A stretch of DNA of 64,000 bases from Cloacibacterium caeni_C (GCA_002422665.1 DITA01000047.1:10461-74460); one strand, 5' to 3'. Positions 25,259-34,493 are shown, counted from the first letter of the stretch. The notes: a model not told the origin generated them from the sequence alone. Program-made: numbers and translations.

Positions 25259-25708
25259 ATGAAAGACATTATCTGGAAAATAAAATCATTCGAAGAGTTA
25301 TCTATTCATGAATTGTATGAAATTTTGAAAGTGAGACAAGAGGTTTTCGTGGTAGAGCAAACTTGTTATTATTTAGATGCAGATGGTTATGACCAGAAAG
25401 CGCTTCATCTTTTTGCAGAAAAAGAAGGGAAAGTGGTTGCGTATTGCAGAATTTTCCCAAAAGGCGTAAAATATCCAGAAGCTTCCATCGGAAGAGTTCT
25501 TACCCATCCTGATTTTAGAAATTTAAAATTAGGAAAAACTCTTATCAAATTTGCTTTAGAAACGATAAAAACCAGATTTAGCACCACTGAATGTAGAATT
25601 TCTGCACAAGATTACCTCATTAAATTTTACAGTGATTTTGGGTTTCAAGACACAGGAAAAAAATATCTGGAAGATGATATTCCACATACAGAAATGGCGA
25701 GAAAATAA
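25259..25708 (+). CDS. GNAT family N-acetyltransferase (ElaA-like)
   Basis: The 149-residue protein fits the ElaA branch of GNAT acetyltransferases. ELYEILKVRQEVFVVEQ at the start and the acetyl-CoA loop region IGRVLTHPDFRNLKLGKTL are the clear signatures. The substrate is unknown. It starts 33 bp after engB. Its last codons form the left arm of a 12-bp hairpin. Confidence 0.87.
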   Translation: MKDIIWKIKSFEELSIHELYEILKVRQEVFVVEQTCYYLDADGYDQKALHLFAEKEGKVVAYCRIFPKGVKYPEASIGRVLTHPDFRNLKLGKTLIKFALETIKTRFSTTECRISAQDYLIKFYSDFGFQDTGKKYLEDDIPHTEMARK

Positions 25709-25720
25709 TTTCTCGCCATT
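25693..25720 (+). terminator. Hairpin at the end of the GNAT gene
   Basis: A 12-bp perfect stem (AATGGCGAGAAA / TTTCTCGCCATT) spans the stop codon of the acetyltransferase gene, which lies in the 4-nt loop. The T-run is weak, so termination is likely but not certain. Confidence 0.55.
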
Positions 25721-26067
25721 CATGTTTTCGCTTGTGTTTTCTACTTTATTTAGATATATAAAGCCAAGGGTAAATACGGATAAAATAAATGGTGAGATTT
25801 CTCCCACCATTTCCCCGTTTAAAACTTACTCTACTCTCAATGCAAATGTGTTGTTATATAAAAAGTTATTAGTTTAAAAATAAAATTTTGCATTTATTAA
25901 AAAGAGTATGTAGAAGATTACTTCTGCAAATGTAGACTGATAAAAATTTGTTTCATTACGGTTTTCCGTAATTTAATATCAAAAATTGTTTCTAATTTGC
26001 AAAGTTTTATAACTCGTGTCGAGTTTTTTAATTTTCCCAAAGTTGATTTTTAAAAAAAAAAACTTCT
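25721..26067. other. Intergenic region, GNAT gene to response regulator
   Basis: About 350 bp without a convincing gene, between convergent genes. It holds an imperfect hairpin near 25789-25810, the perfect palindrome ATTACGGTTTTCCGTAAT at 25955-25972, a short stem AACTCG-TGT-CGAGTT at 26011-26025 followed by T residues, and a run of A at 26050-26060 next to the response regulator stop codon. Confidence 0.5.
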
Positions 26068-26733
26068 TTAAATAATCCCCAAATCCTTACAAAGTACCAC
26101 CATTTCCGTGTTATTTTTGGCGCTTAAAATTTCGCGGAGTTCACTTAATCTCTTTTCTATAGAACTTCTGCTGTCTGGTTTTATATTGGTGTTTTTAAAA
26201 TGGTCTTCTATTTCTTGTTGACGCCAACCTTTAGCCAAAAGTTCAACCAAATACACATCATAATTGGTAAATTCAAATGAGTTATTTCTGATGGAATTAA
26301 TGATTTCCTGAGGAATCACAATTTTGTTCTCAAAAACTTTTTTGATGGCACTTTTCAGTTCTTTACCATCATTTCTGCCTTTGCTTACAAAACCATTGAT
26401 GTGATGTTTCTTGAAAAGTTCATCAATAATAGAAGGTTTTTTCTCGATAGAAAAAGCGATGATTTTAATATTGGGTTGCAATTGTCTCACTTCTGCGATG
26501 AGTTCTTGTCCAGAAGTCAATTTTTGTTCCCGGAAATCGGTGTCAAAAGATAAATCCGTAATGAGTAAATCGTAAGGATTTTCTTCTGAAATGGCAGTTT
26601 TTAGTTTAGAAACGGCATCATCACAATAACTTACAAACTCATAATCGGTGATTTGCAATTCTTCTAGAGTTTTGATGACTCCTAGATTTCTGATTTCGTG
26701 GTCTTCGGCTATTAGTACTTTATTAAACATCAT
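26068..26733 (-). CDS. Two-component response regulator
   Basis: The 221-residue protein has an N-terminal receiver domain (KVLIAEDHEIRN with the acidic pocket, DLLITDLSFD with the probable phosphorylated Asp, and SKGRND with the conserved Lys). The C-terminal half, from about residue 150, resembles a LuxR/GerE-like helix-turn-helix (VELLAKGWRQQEIEDHF, SIEKRLSELREIL), though it is diverged. It starts 2 bp after the histidine kinase gene, so the two form a cognate pair. Target genes are unknown. Confidence 0.9.
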   Translation of the reverse strand: MMFNKVLIAEDHEIRNLGVIKTLEELQITDYEFVSYCDDAVSKLKTAISEENPYDLLITDLSFDTDFREQKLTSGQELIAEVRQLQPNIKIIAFSIEKKPSIIDELFKKHHINGFVSKGRNDGKELKSAIKKVFENKIVIPQEIINSIRNNSFEFTNYDVYLVELLAKGWRQQEIEDHFKNTNIKPDSRSSIEKRLSELREILSAKNNTEMVVLCKDLGII

Positions 26734-26735
26734 TT

Positions 26736-28379
26736 TTAATGAATTGGAATAGATATATTTACTTGTAATCCTTTTTGTAGATTTTTTTCAAAATTAATAT
26801 CTCCGCCAATGTTCTCAATACGGTTTTCCGTATTTTTGATTCCAGAAAGTTTTTTATTTTCTGCATTGCCCATTCCAAGGCCATTATCGGTGTATTTTAT
26901 TTTTAAAATATTTTCAATTTTTTCAAATTTTACCGAAACTAATGTCGCTTGACTGTGTTTTTTCATGTTAATCATGAGTTCTCTAAGCGCATAGAAAATT
27001 TCTGATTGTATATTCTGAGAAACATTTTGCCAAATATTCTGCTCGTTTCCTATGACTAAAACTTTTTGCTGAAGTGAAGAATATGAAGAAATCATTTCAA
27101 AAAGCTTAGCCGAAAATTCCTTTTCTATTTGTTCATTAAGGTCTTCATGAGCAATGTCTCTTGATTCTTCATACATTTTTTCGAGTTTGTCAAGGAGTTT
27201 TTCTTTGTCTAGCTCTTCTTGATTTTCTACTTCTACCATGGTTTGGTATAAACCATTGGCTACTATATCATGTACTTTTTTAGAATATTTTATTTGGGTA
27301 TTTTTTACTTCGATTTCTTTTTCTTGTTCCAGTCTTTTTTTCCTTCTTAAATACCAAAATAAACCTACCAATAAACCAGTGACGAGAAATGCAATCGCCA
27401 CTTTTTGTCTAAAAATGTGATTCTCTTTTTCTATATTTTCTGTTTTTGCTTTTTCGGTTTCATAGCGAATCAGTGCAAATTGGTTTCTGGCTTTTGCTCT
27501 AGCTGTTTGCAAACTGTCATTCAGTTTTTGATATTCGAAAAAAAAATTTTTTGAGTTTTCTGATTTTTCTAAAGCGATTAATTTTTCTAGTGCTTCTAAT
27601 CTATCATCAGGATTTTCTATTTTTAATGCAACTTCGTACATTTTTTTAGCATAAAAAATAGATTTTAGAGGATTTATTTCTTTATAATAGTCTGCTAAAG
27701 TTCCATAGCTGGAATTAAGTCCCCAATAATCTTTTAAAATCGTTCTAATGAGTAAAGCTTTTTGAAAATAAGGCAAAACTTTGGTGTTTTTGTTTTCTAG
27801 GTACAAGCATCTTCCCCAATTGTTTAAAGCTCTTGCGTAACTTAAGCTATCTTGGGTTTTCAATGCTTTTTTATAATATGTTTTTGCACTCTGGTAATTT
27901 TTTTGATCTAAAAAATTATTTGCAATATTATTATAAAATATGAGCTTAGATAAAGAATTATTAGATTGATTAAGAGCTAAGAAATAATATTTTTCTGATT
28001 TTTTGTAATCCTTTAATTCAACATGTGCCAGTGCAAGATTATTGTAATTAGATGACTTAATCTCTCTTGTAATCTCGTCATTCTTTTTGAGATATTTTTC
28101 CGCTTCTAATGAAGTTTCAATTCCTCCAAAATTATCACCTTTTTCTGTTTGGATAATGGCCATATTGACAAGACATTTAGCTACAAAGATGGAATCCTTT
28201 TTTTTCAAAAAATCATCTTTTGCTAATGCATAATAAATATAAGCAGAGTCTTTTTCGCCAGCATCTCTCAAGTCTGTGGCTTTTAAATATGTTTTATTTT
28301 TTGCAGAATCAGATTCTACAGTGTTTTTAATGCAGGAAAATATAATGGTTAAAAATAAAAGTGGAATTAGTTTTTTCAA
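26736..28379 (-). CDS. TPR-containing sensor histidine kinase
   Basis: The 547-residue protein begins with a lipoprotein-like signal (FLTIIFSCIKN). About 280 residues of tetratricopeptide-like helices follow, then a membrane helix (VAIAFLVTGLLVGLFWYL, near residue 330). The cytoplasmic part has a dimerisation helix with the probable phosphorylated His in KVHDIVANGLYQ, and an ATPase domain with ELMINMKKHSQAT (N box) and YTDNGLGMG (G1). This resembles the NarX/DegS (HisKA_3) type. Translation starts at TTG; no ATG is available nearby. The signal sensed is unknown. Confidence 0.88.
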   Translation of the reverse strand: MKKLIPLLFLTIIFSCIKNTVESDSAKNKTYLKATDLRDAGEKDSAYIYYALAKDDFLKKKDSIFVAKCLVNMAIIQTEKGDNFGGIETSLEAEKYLKKNDEITREIKSSNYNNLALAHVELKDYKKSEKYYFLALNQSNNSLSKLIFYNNIANNFLDQKNYQSAKTYYKKALKTQDSLSYARALNNWGRCLYLENKNTKVLPYFQKALLIRTILKDYWGLNSSYGTLADYYKEINPLKSIFYAKKMYEVALKIENPDDRLEALEKLIALEKSENSKNFFFEYQKLNDSLQTARAKARNQFALIRYETEKAKTENIEKENHIFRQKVAIAFLVTGLLVGLFWYLRRKKRLEQEKEIEVKNTQIKYSKKVHDIVANGLYQTMVEVENQEELDKEKLLDKLEKMYEESRDIAHEDLNEQIEKEFSAKLFEMISSYSSLQQKVLVIGNEQNIWQNVSQNIQSEIFYALRELMINMKKHSQATLVSVKFEKIENILKIKYTDNGLGMGNAENKKLSGIKNTENRIENIGGDINFEKNLQKGLQVNISIPIH

Positions 28380-28411
28380 CGGGAAAATTTTTACTCTAAA
28401 TTACAAAAAAA

Positions 28412-28433
28412 GAGCAGACTTTTTAGTCTGCTC
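28412..28433 (-). terminator. Terminator after msrA
   Basis: A perfect 9-bp stem (GAGCAGACT / AGTCTGCTC) with a 4-nt loop is followed by a T-run on the minus strand, 22 bp after the msrA stop codon. Confidence 0.8.
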
Positions 28434-28455
28434 AAAAGTTAAATTTTTCAATTCT

Positions 28456-29094
28456 TTATTTCAATAACCCAAGTTCGCCGAAATGTTTTTTGAATTTGGC
28501 TACTTTTGGACCTACTACAGCGCTGCAATATGGCTGATTAGGATTGATTTCAAAATAATTTTGGTGATATTTTTCTGCGCCCCAGAATTTTTCAAAAGGA
28601 ACGATTTGAGTAACATATTTTCCGTTCCATTTTCCAGATTTTTCTGAATTTTCCATAGAAACTTGTGCTTCTTCTTTTTGTTTTTCAGAATGATAGAAAA
28701 TTACGGAACGGTATTGTGTGCCGATGTCTTCACCCTGTCTGTTTAATTGTGTAGGATCGTGCAGGAACCAAAAAGATTCTAACAATTGCGAAAAAGAAAT
28801 GACAGAAGGATCAAAGGCGATTTGTACCACTTCTGCATGACCTGTTTCTCCTGTGCAAACTTCTTCGTAAGTAGGATTTTCTTTATGACCACCAGAATAG
28901 CCAGATGTTACAGATTCTACACCTTTCAGCATATCAAAACATGCTTCTACACACCAAAAACAACCGCCACCAAACGTAGCATATTCTAGATTTTTGTTTT
29001 CCATTTTAAGATTTTTTTTCTTTGAAACTTTGTTTTCTTGTCCGTTACAAGAAATCAGTAAAATACTCATCAAAAATATAAAAAACTTTTTCAT
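28456..29094 (-). CDS. msrA: Peptide-methionine (S)-S-oxide reductase, lipoprotein form
   Basis: MsrA repairs methionine sulfoxide in proteins. The catalytic Cys45 is in FGGGCFWC, and SGYSGGHKENPTYEEVC and GTQYRSVIFYH are family motifs. The N-terminus MKKFFIFLMSILLISCNGQ is a lipoprotein signal with the lipid-attached Cys16, so this MsrA probably acts outside the cytoplasm. The length of 212 residues is normal once the signal is allowed for. Its own terminator separates it from the histidine kinase gene. Confidence 0.95.
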   Translation of the reverse strand: MKKFFIFLMSILLISCNGQENKVSKKKNLKMENKNLEYATFGGGCFWCVEACFDMLKGVESVTSGYSGGHKENPTYEEVCTGETGHAEVVQIAFDPSVISFSQLLESFWFLHDPTQLNRQGEDIGTQYRSVIFYHSEKQKEEAQVSMENSEKSGKWNGKYVTQIVPFEKFWGAEKYHQNYFEINPNQPYCSAVVGPKVAKFKKHFGELGLLK

Positions 29095-29136
29095 TTAGAA
29101 ATAACGTTGTTGTTTTAATTTTTATTTTAATAATAG

Positions 29137-29664
29137 TTAAAATCTTTTGCCAATTCCTAATATTCCTGTGGTGTTTACTTTATTTTCGCCTCCAAAATTT
29201 CTACCTAATCCTGTTCCGATTTCTAAGACAATGTCATTTTTCACCACCCATTTTCCTCCGAATTTAAATCCGACTCCAAAATTGGTTTCTTTTTCTGTAG
29301 TATACATCGTGTATCCTCCATATTGAGAAGAAACATAATAAGATTTTTCTACATCTCCACTGTTGATGCTGCAATATCCACCAATATAAAAACCATTGGC
29401 TCTTTTTTTACCAAAATAATAATTATAATAAGGTGTTATACTGAACCCATTATTATCTTCTATTATATAGTCATCAAGAAGAAAAGAAGTGGTAACTCCA
29501 ATTCCTGAATTTTCTGAAATAATTCTTTCGTATTCTACATTTACAGCTCCTAAAACTAATGCAACAGGATTTATCACAATGTCATTTGATTTTAAAGGTG
29601 TAGAATTTTGAGAAAATGTAAACGTGCTAACAGCTAGAGTAAAAATTGTAATCAGTTTTTTCAT
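29137..29664 (-). CDS. Small predicted outer-membrane or secreted beta-barrel protein
   Basis: The 175-residue protein starts with a signal peptide (MKKLITIFTLAVSTFTFSQ). It continues as alternating polar/hydrophobic strands rich in Gly and aromatic residues (YNYYFGKKRANGFYIGGY, VGFKFGGKWVV), ending with an aromatic C-terminal residue (GIGKRF), as in eight-stranded outer-membrane barrels. I cannot assign a function. It lies between msrA and secA with no clear operon link. Confidence 0.68.
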   Translation of the reverse strand: MKKLITIFTLAVSTFTFSQNSTPLKSNDIVINPVALVLGAVNVEYERIISENSGIGVTTSFLLDDYIIEDNNGFSITPYYNYYFGKKRANGFYIGGYCSINSGDVEKSYYVSSQYGGYTMYTTEKETNFGVGFKFGGKWVVKNDIVLEIGTGLGRNFGGENKVNTTGILGIGKRF

Positions 29665-29738
29665 TGTATCATTTTTAATTAGTGCTAAAGTATTAAAATT
29701 TTTCTCAGAAAATCTTGATTGTAATCAATTTCAAAAAA

Positions 29739-29762
29739 AAACCGAAGAATTTCTTCGGTTTT
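29739..29762. terminator. Terminator after secA
   Basis: The hairpin AACCGAAGAA / TTCTTCGGTT carries A- and T-tracts on its two sides. It lies about 25 bp after the secA stop codon on the minus strand. The same stem occurs at 38889-38909. Confidence 0.8.
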
Positions 29763-29786
29763 TTATAAATATAAGGATTTTAAGTC

Positions 29787-32700
29787 TTAAGAAGTAGGAA
29801 TTTCTCCTTTGAATAAGAAAGAAATAATTTCTTTGTTTACTTTATCCATCATTTCGCTGAACAAATGGAAAGATTCTTGTTTGTAAATTACCAATGGGTC
29901 TTTTTGCTCATAAACTGCACCTTGTGAAGATTTACGTAAATCATCCATTTCTTTAAGGTGATGTTTCCAGTTTTCGTCTATAATGGTTAAACAGATATTC
30001 TTCTCGAAATCATTAATCATAGATTCGCATTGTGTTTCATAAGCTTGCTTAAGATCAGTAACGATGGTAAGCGTTTTGGCTCCGTCAGAGAAAGGAACTT
30101 GTACGTTTTTGAACATGTGACCTTGCTGTTTAAACACATTTTCTATGATTGGGAATGAGTTTTCTTTCAATAAAACCAATCTGTTTTTGTAATCTTCTTC
30201 TGCTTTTTTGAAAACGATATCTGTGATTTCTCTTTCAGTTTTTGCTTTGAATTCAGCTTCAGTAAGTGGAGCTTCCATCGTGAAGAATTTGATGATTTCG
30301 TATTCAAATTCTTTGAATTGGTTGCCACCTTTTGTATTGCTTACGATAGATGCAGCTACATCATAAATGGTATTAATGATATCATATTTTAAATGGTCGC
30401 CAAACAATGCATTTTTTCTACGTTTGTAGATTACATCACGTTGTTTGTTCATTACATCATCATATTCTAGCAATCTTTTTCTGATACCGAAGTTGTTTTC
30501 TTCTACTTTTTTCTGAGCTCTTTCGATAGATTTGGTAATCATAGAGTGCTGAATTACTTCGCCTTCTTTGTGTCCCATTTTATCCATCATTTTTGCGATT
30601 CTTTCAGAACCGAAAAGTCTCATTAAGTTATCTTCCAGAGAAACGTAGAATTGCGAACTTCCTGGGTCTCCTTGTCTACCAGCTCTACCTCTTAACTGTC
30701 TGTCTACACGTCTAGAATCGTGTCTTTCTGTACCGATGATGGCAAGACCTCCGTTTGCTTTTACGTCTCCTTGAAGTTTAATATCGGTACCACGACCAGC
30801 CATGTTGGTAGCAATGGTTACTACACCAGCTCTACCAGCTTCAGCTACGATGTCTGCTTCTTTTTTGTGCAATTTCGCATTCAATACATTATGCGGAATT
30901 TTTCTTAATTGAAGTGCTTTTGACAAGAACTGAGATATTTCTACAGAAGTTGTACCAACGAGTATTGGTCTTCCTGCTGCAGTAAGTCTTTCGATTTCTT
31001 CAATTACTGCATTGAATTTTTCTCTGTTGGTTTTATAAACTAAATCTTGTCTATCATCTCTGATGATTGGTCTGTTGGTAGGAATTACAACTACGTCTAA
31101 TTTATAAATTTGCCAGAATTCGCCTGCTTCCGTTTCTGCAGTACCTGTCATCCCAGCTAATTTATTATACATTCTGAAGTAGTTCTGTAACGTAATGGTA
31201 GCGAAAGTTTGAGTAGCAGCTTCGATTTTTACATTTTCTTTCGCTTCAATCGCTTGGTGAAGTCCGTCTGAATAACGTCTTCCTTCCATGATACGTCCAG
31301 TTTGCTCGTCTACAATTTTTACTTCGCCATCTATTACTACATATTCATCATCTTTTTCAAATAATGTATATGCTTTTAATAACTGGCTTAACGTGTGAAT
31401 TCTTTCAGATTTTACAGCATAATTTCTGAAAAGCTCTTCTTTTTGAGCAAATTCTTCTTCTTTAGTAAGATTTTTTGCCTCTAGTTCAGCAATCAAGGTT
31501 CCGATATCTTCTAAAACAAAGAAATTGGCATCTTGGTTCCCTTGAGACATATATTCTACACCTTTGTCTGTAAGGTCTATTTGATTATTTTTCTCGTCGA
31601 TTACAAAATAAAGGTCTTTGTCTACAATACGCATTCTCTTGCTATTGTCTTGCATGTATTCCCCTTCTGTTTTTTGTAAAAGCACTCTTATTCCTTCTTC
31701 TGAAAGGAATTTGATGAGGTGTTTGTTTTTAGGCAAACCTCTGTAAGCTTGCAAAAGTTTAAAACCACCGTCTGTTTTATTCCCTGCTGCGATTAATTTC
31801 TTTGCTTCGGTTAATAAATTAGAAACGATTTGTTTCTGAACGGCTACAATTCTGTCTACAGATGGTTTTAACACATCGAATTCTTGTCTGTCACCTTGAG
31901 GAATCGGTCCAGAAATAATGAGTGGAGTTCTAGCATCATCGATTAATACTGAGTCTACTTCGTCTACAATTGCAAAGTTTAATTCACCTTGAACTAATTC
32001 TTCAGGCGAAGAAACCATGTTGTCTCTTAAATAGTCAAAACCGAACTCATTATTGGTTCCATAAGTGATATCTGCTTGATAAGCTTTTCTTCTTGCATCA
32101 GTATTCGGTTGATGTAAATCGATACAATCGATGCTTAAACCGTGGAACTGATAAATTGGACCCATCCAAGCCGAGTCTCTTTTTGCCAAGTAATCATTCA
32201 CAGTAACTACGTGAACACCACGACCAGGAAGTGCATTTAAGTAAATAGGTAGCGTTCCTACTAACGTTTTACCTTCACCAGTTGCCATTTCTGCGATTCT
32301 ACCACTGTGAAGTGCAACCCCACCGATAAATTGGGTGTCATAGTGAACCATGTCCCAAACTACTTCTTTACCAGCAGCATCCCATTTATTTTTCCAGAAA
32401 GCTTTGTCTCCTTTAATTTCTACAAAATCTTTAGCAGCAGCTAATTCTTGGTCATGCTCAGTTGCTGTAACGGTAAGTCCACCATTTTGAGCCAATCTTC
32501 TTGCTGTTTCTTTGATAACCGCAAAAGCTTCTGGAAGAATATCGTTCAAAACTTTTTCTTCAATTTGATAAGAATCCTTTTTCAGCGTTTCAATTTGCCC
32601 AAAAAGTTTTTCTTTTTCGTCTACGTCAGAAGATTTTGCAATTTGCTCATGAACTTCTACTACCTGATTGGTAATGTGTTCTGTAGCTGCATCAATTTTA

Positions 32701-32861
32701 TCTTTGAATTCTTGAGTTTTTGCTCTCAATTCATCATCCGAAAGCTCGGCAATTGCTGGCTCTACTTTCTTAATTTTGTCTACAACTTTTTTGATTTCTT
32801 TGAGGTCTTTAGCGTTTTTGTCGCCTAAGAATCCTTGAAGAACTTTATTTAAAAAACTCAT
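29787..32861 (-). CDS. secA: Protein translocase ATPase SecA
   Basis: SecA drives post-translational export through SecYEG. The nucleotide-binding motif MATGEGKT (GEGKT at residues 195-199), the VDEVDSVLIDDARTPL DEAD-type box, GTDIKLQGD and QLRGRAGRQGDPGSSQF are unmistakable. The 1024 residues exceed the E. coli length (901) because of insertions usual in Bacteroidota. The C-terminus (FLFKGEIPTS) lacks the zinc-binding CxC...CH tail of E. coli SecA. Confidence 0.98.
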   Translation of the reverse strand: MSFLNKVLQGFLGDKNAKDLKEIKKVVDKIKKVEPAIAELSDDELRAKTQEFKDKIDAATEHITNQVVEVHEQIAKSSDVDEKEKLFGQIETLKKDSYQIEEKVLNDILPEAFAVIKETARRLAQNGGLTVTATEHDQELAAAKDFVEIKGDKAFWKNKWDAAGKEVVWDMVHYDTQFIGGVALHSGRIAEMATGEGKTLVGTLPIYLNALPGRGVHVVTVNDYLAKRDSAWMGPIYQFHGLSIDCIDLHQPNTDARRKAYQADITYGTNNEFGFDYLRDNMVSSPEELVQGELNFAIVDEVDSVLIDDARTPLIISGPIPQGDRQEFDVLKPSVDRIVAVQKQIVSNLLTEAKKLIAAGNKTDGGFKLLQAYRGLPKNKHLIKFLSEEGIRVLLQKTEGEYMQDNSKRMRIVDKDLYFVIDEKNNQIDLTDKGVEYMSQGNQDANFFVLEDIGTLIAELEAKNLTKEEEFAQKEELFRNYAVKSERIHTLSQLLKAYTLFEKDDEYVVIDGEVKIVDEQTGRIMEGRRYSDGLHQAIEAKENVKIEAATQTFATITLQNYFRMYNKLAGMTGTAETEAGEFWQIYKLDVVVIPTNRPIIRDDRQDLVYKTNREKFNAVIEEIERLTAAGRPILVGTTSVEISQFLSKALQLRKIPHNVLNAKLHKKEADIVAEAGRAGVVTIATNMAGRGTDIKLQGDVKANGGLAIIGTERHDSRRVDRQLRGRAGRQGDPGSSQFYVSLEDNLMRLFGSERIAKMMDKMGHKEGEVIQHSMITKSIERAQKKVEENNFGIRKRLLEYDDVMNKQRDVIYKRRKNALFGDHLKYDIINTIYDVAASIVSNTKGGNQFKEFEYEIIKFFTMEAPLTEAEFKAKTEREITDIVFKKAEEDYKNRLVLLKENSFPIIENVFKQQGHMFKNVQVPFSDGAKTLTIVTDLKQAYETQCESMINDFEKNICLTIIDENWKHHLKEMDDLRKSSQGAVYEQKDPLVIYKQESFHLFSEMMDKVNKEIISFLFKGEIPTS

Positions 32862-32933
32862 AATAATTGCTTTTGGCTAGTAGCAAAATGCTTCAGCCAT
32901 ATTAACGTTAAATTTATAAAAATTCAAAAAAAA

Positions 32934-32961
32934 GCCGATTGCCGATTGCCGACAGCCGACT
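32934..32961. repeat. Four tandem 7-bp units GCCGAnn
   Basis: The units read GCCGATT, GCCGATT, GCCGACA, GCCGACT. They lie in the short gap between the secA start and the DUF2795 stop codon, and are GC-rich compared with the surrounding A/T-runs. Confidence 0.7.
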
Positions 32962-32968
32962 GCATTTT

Positions 32969-33190
32969 TTAGTATTCGTCTTCGTTCCAGAGGAAGTCTT
33001 CGTCTGTAGGATAATCACTCCAGACTTCTTCTATGCTTTCATAGATTTCTCCTTCGTCTTCAATGGCTTGAAGATTTTCTACTACTTCCATTGGTGCACC
33101 TGTTCTAATAGCATAATCGATAAGCTCTGCTTTAGTCATCGGCCAAGGTGCGTCGCTTAAATATGAAGCTAATTCTAATGTCCAATACAT
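32969..33190 (-). CDS. DUF2795 domain-containing protein
   Basis: The 73-residue acidic protein matches DUF2795: MYWTLELASYLSDAPWPMTKAE at the start (here interrupted by normal variation), then LIDYAIRTGAPMEVVENLQ. The C-terminal third is strongly acidic (DYPTDEDFLWNEDEY). Function is not known. It has its own TACTTTTG box 17 nt upstream of the ATG. Confidence 0.85.
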   Translation of the reverse strand: MYWTLELASYLSDAPWPMTKAELIDYAIRTGAPMEVVENLQAIEDEGEIYESIEEVWSDYPTDEDFLWNEDEY

Positions 33191-33207
33191 AATATTTAAA
33201 TTTTTTG

Positions 33208-33215
33208 CAAAAGTA
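33208..33215 (-). promoter_or_regulatory. -7 box of the DUF2795 gene
   Basis: The minus strand reads TACTTTTG (TAnnTTTG), ending 17 nt before the ATG at 33190. Confidence 0.5.
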
Positions 33216-33429
33216 TAAAATTAGGTGAGATTTCAAAATTTTTCTATCTGATTTTCAACAGATTTATAAAATCTAAACTTAATTTTTAATAATGTTCTAA
33301 TATAATTGTTTTATCTGTTTCTCAAAAACCATTCCACAAAAATTTTTATGCCATTTTGGTATTTTGTTTTGGGTGAATAGTGAAATTAGTTATCGCTTTG
33401 ACTTAAAAATTTAAGGAAATATAAAGCTT

Positions 33430-33522
33430 TTATTCAAAAATGACAAAATGTCCATCTTTCAACAAATGTTCTACTAAATGTGAACCAATAAATCCAGAAC
33501 CGCCTGTTACTAAATAATTCAT
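33430..33522 (-). pseudogene. Remnant of an NAD-dependent sugar epimerase/dehydratase gene (first 30 codons)
   Basis: Reading from an ATG at 33522, 30 codons encode a protein that starts MNYLVTGGSGFIGSHLVEHL and ends in FVIFE before a stop at 33430. This is the nucleotide-binding start of extended short-chain dehydrogenases such as UDP-glucose 4-epimerase, with the TGGSGFIG (GxxGxxG) loop. The remaining 280 or so residues of a normal enzyme are absent from the following sequence in any frame I checked. A TAAATTTG box lies 22 nt upstream. It is the only coding signal in the 508 bp between the DUF2795 and DUF2797 genes, and I interpret it as a truncated, dead gene. Confidence 0.7.
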
Positions 33523-33544
33523 TTGTGCGTTTTACAAAGAGTAG

Positions 33545-33552
33545 CAAATTTA
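33545..33552 (-). promoter_or_regulatory. -7 box upstream of the epimerase remnant
   Basis: The minus strand reads TAAATTTG, 22 nt before the ATG of the remnant, so the original promoter may survive. Confidence 0.35.
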
Positions 33553-33698
33553 AGAATTTGGAAATGATTATGGTCAAATATAAAATAAATTTTCGCGCAG
33601 ATTGAGGAAATTAGGCTGATTCTTTATAAATATGCTCAATCAGTAAAATCAAAGATTTATTTAACATCTTTTCCTTATTTTTACTCAAAATTTTCGCA

Positions 33699-34493
33699 AT
33701 GCAATTTAAAGGACAAATTCTCAAAATGTCTTCCGTTATCGGAAATCCAATTCAGTATTACCTCAATCTTTCAGGAGATTTAATTTCTATGAATCAGCTA
33801 TTTGGTAAAAATTTCAACATAAAACATGTTGGTTATCAGTGTGTAGAATGTGGTAAAGATGAAAAAATCTATAGAATGGGATTTTGTAAAAAATGTTTTT
33901 TCGAAAGTCCTTATGCAAGTGATACGATTCTAAAACCAGAACTTTCTACAGCGCATCTCGGCATTGAAGAGCGTGATTTAGAAGTAGAAAAAGAGATACA
34001 ATTGCAACCGCATATTGTTTATTTGGCTTATACAGGTGATGTAAAAGTTGGGGTAACGCGCGAAAGTCAAGTTCCGACACGTTGGATTGATCAAGGTGCG
34101 ACTTTTGCCTTGCCAATTGCAAAAACCGATAACCGCTACGAAGCGGGAATGATAGAAGTAGAGCTCAAAAAACATATTGCAGATAAAACCAATTGGAGAA
34201 AAATGCTTCAAGACGACAGAGAAAGCGATGTAGATTTATTGGATTTTCGTAACCAGATTGCAGAACTTTTTCCTAAAGATTTTAAAAATTTTGCGATTGA
34301 TGGTCAAGAAATGGTGCGTTTAGATTTTCCGTATGAAGCGCCTGCGAAAATTAATTCTTTCACCCTAGATTCTAAACCAGAGTTTGAAGGGGTGTTAAAA
34401 GGAATTAAAGGACAGTATTTGTATTTTAATGATGGTGATTTTATTAATGTGAGAAGCCACGAAGGTTATGTGATTGAACTTGATATTCAATGA
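33699..34493 (+). CDS. DUF2797 domain-containing protein
   Basis: The 264-residue protein matches DUF2797. It has a small zinc-ribbon-like region with CVECGKDEKIYRMGFCKKCF (two CxxC pairs) near residue 50-70, followed by HIVYLAYTGDVKVGVTRE and PTRWIDQGA, which resemble a GIY-YIG-like core. Activity is unknown; a nucleic-acid role would be an inference from the fold resemblance. The gene stands alone. Confidence 0.83.
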   Translation: MQFKGQILKMSSVIGNPIQYYLNLSGDLISMNQLFGKNFNIKHVGYQCVECGKDEKIYRMGFCKKCFFESPYASDTILKPELSTAHLGIEERDLEVEKEIQLQPHIVYLAYTGDVKVGVTRESQVPTRWIDQGATFALPIAKTDNRYEAGMIEVELKKHIADKTNWRKMLQDDRESDVDLLDFRNQIAELFPKDFKNFAIDGQEMVRLDFPYEAPAKINSFTLDSKPEFEGVLKGIKGQYLYFNDGDFINVRSHEGYVIELDIQ

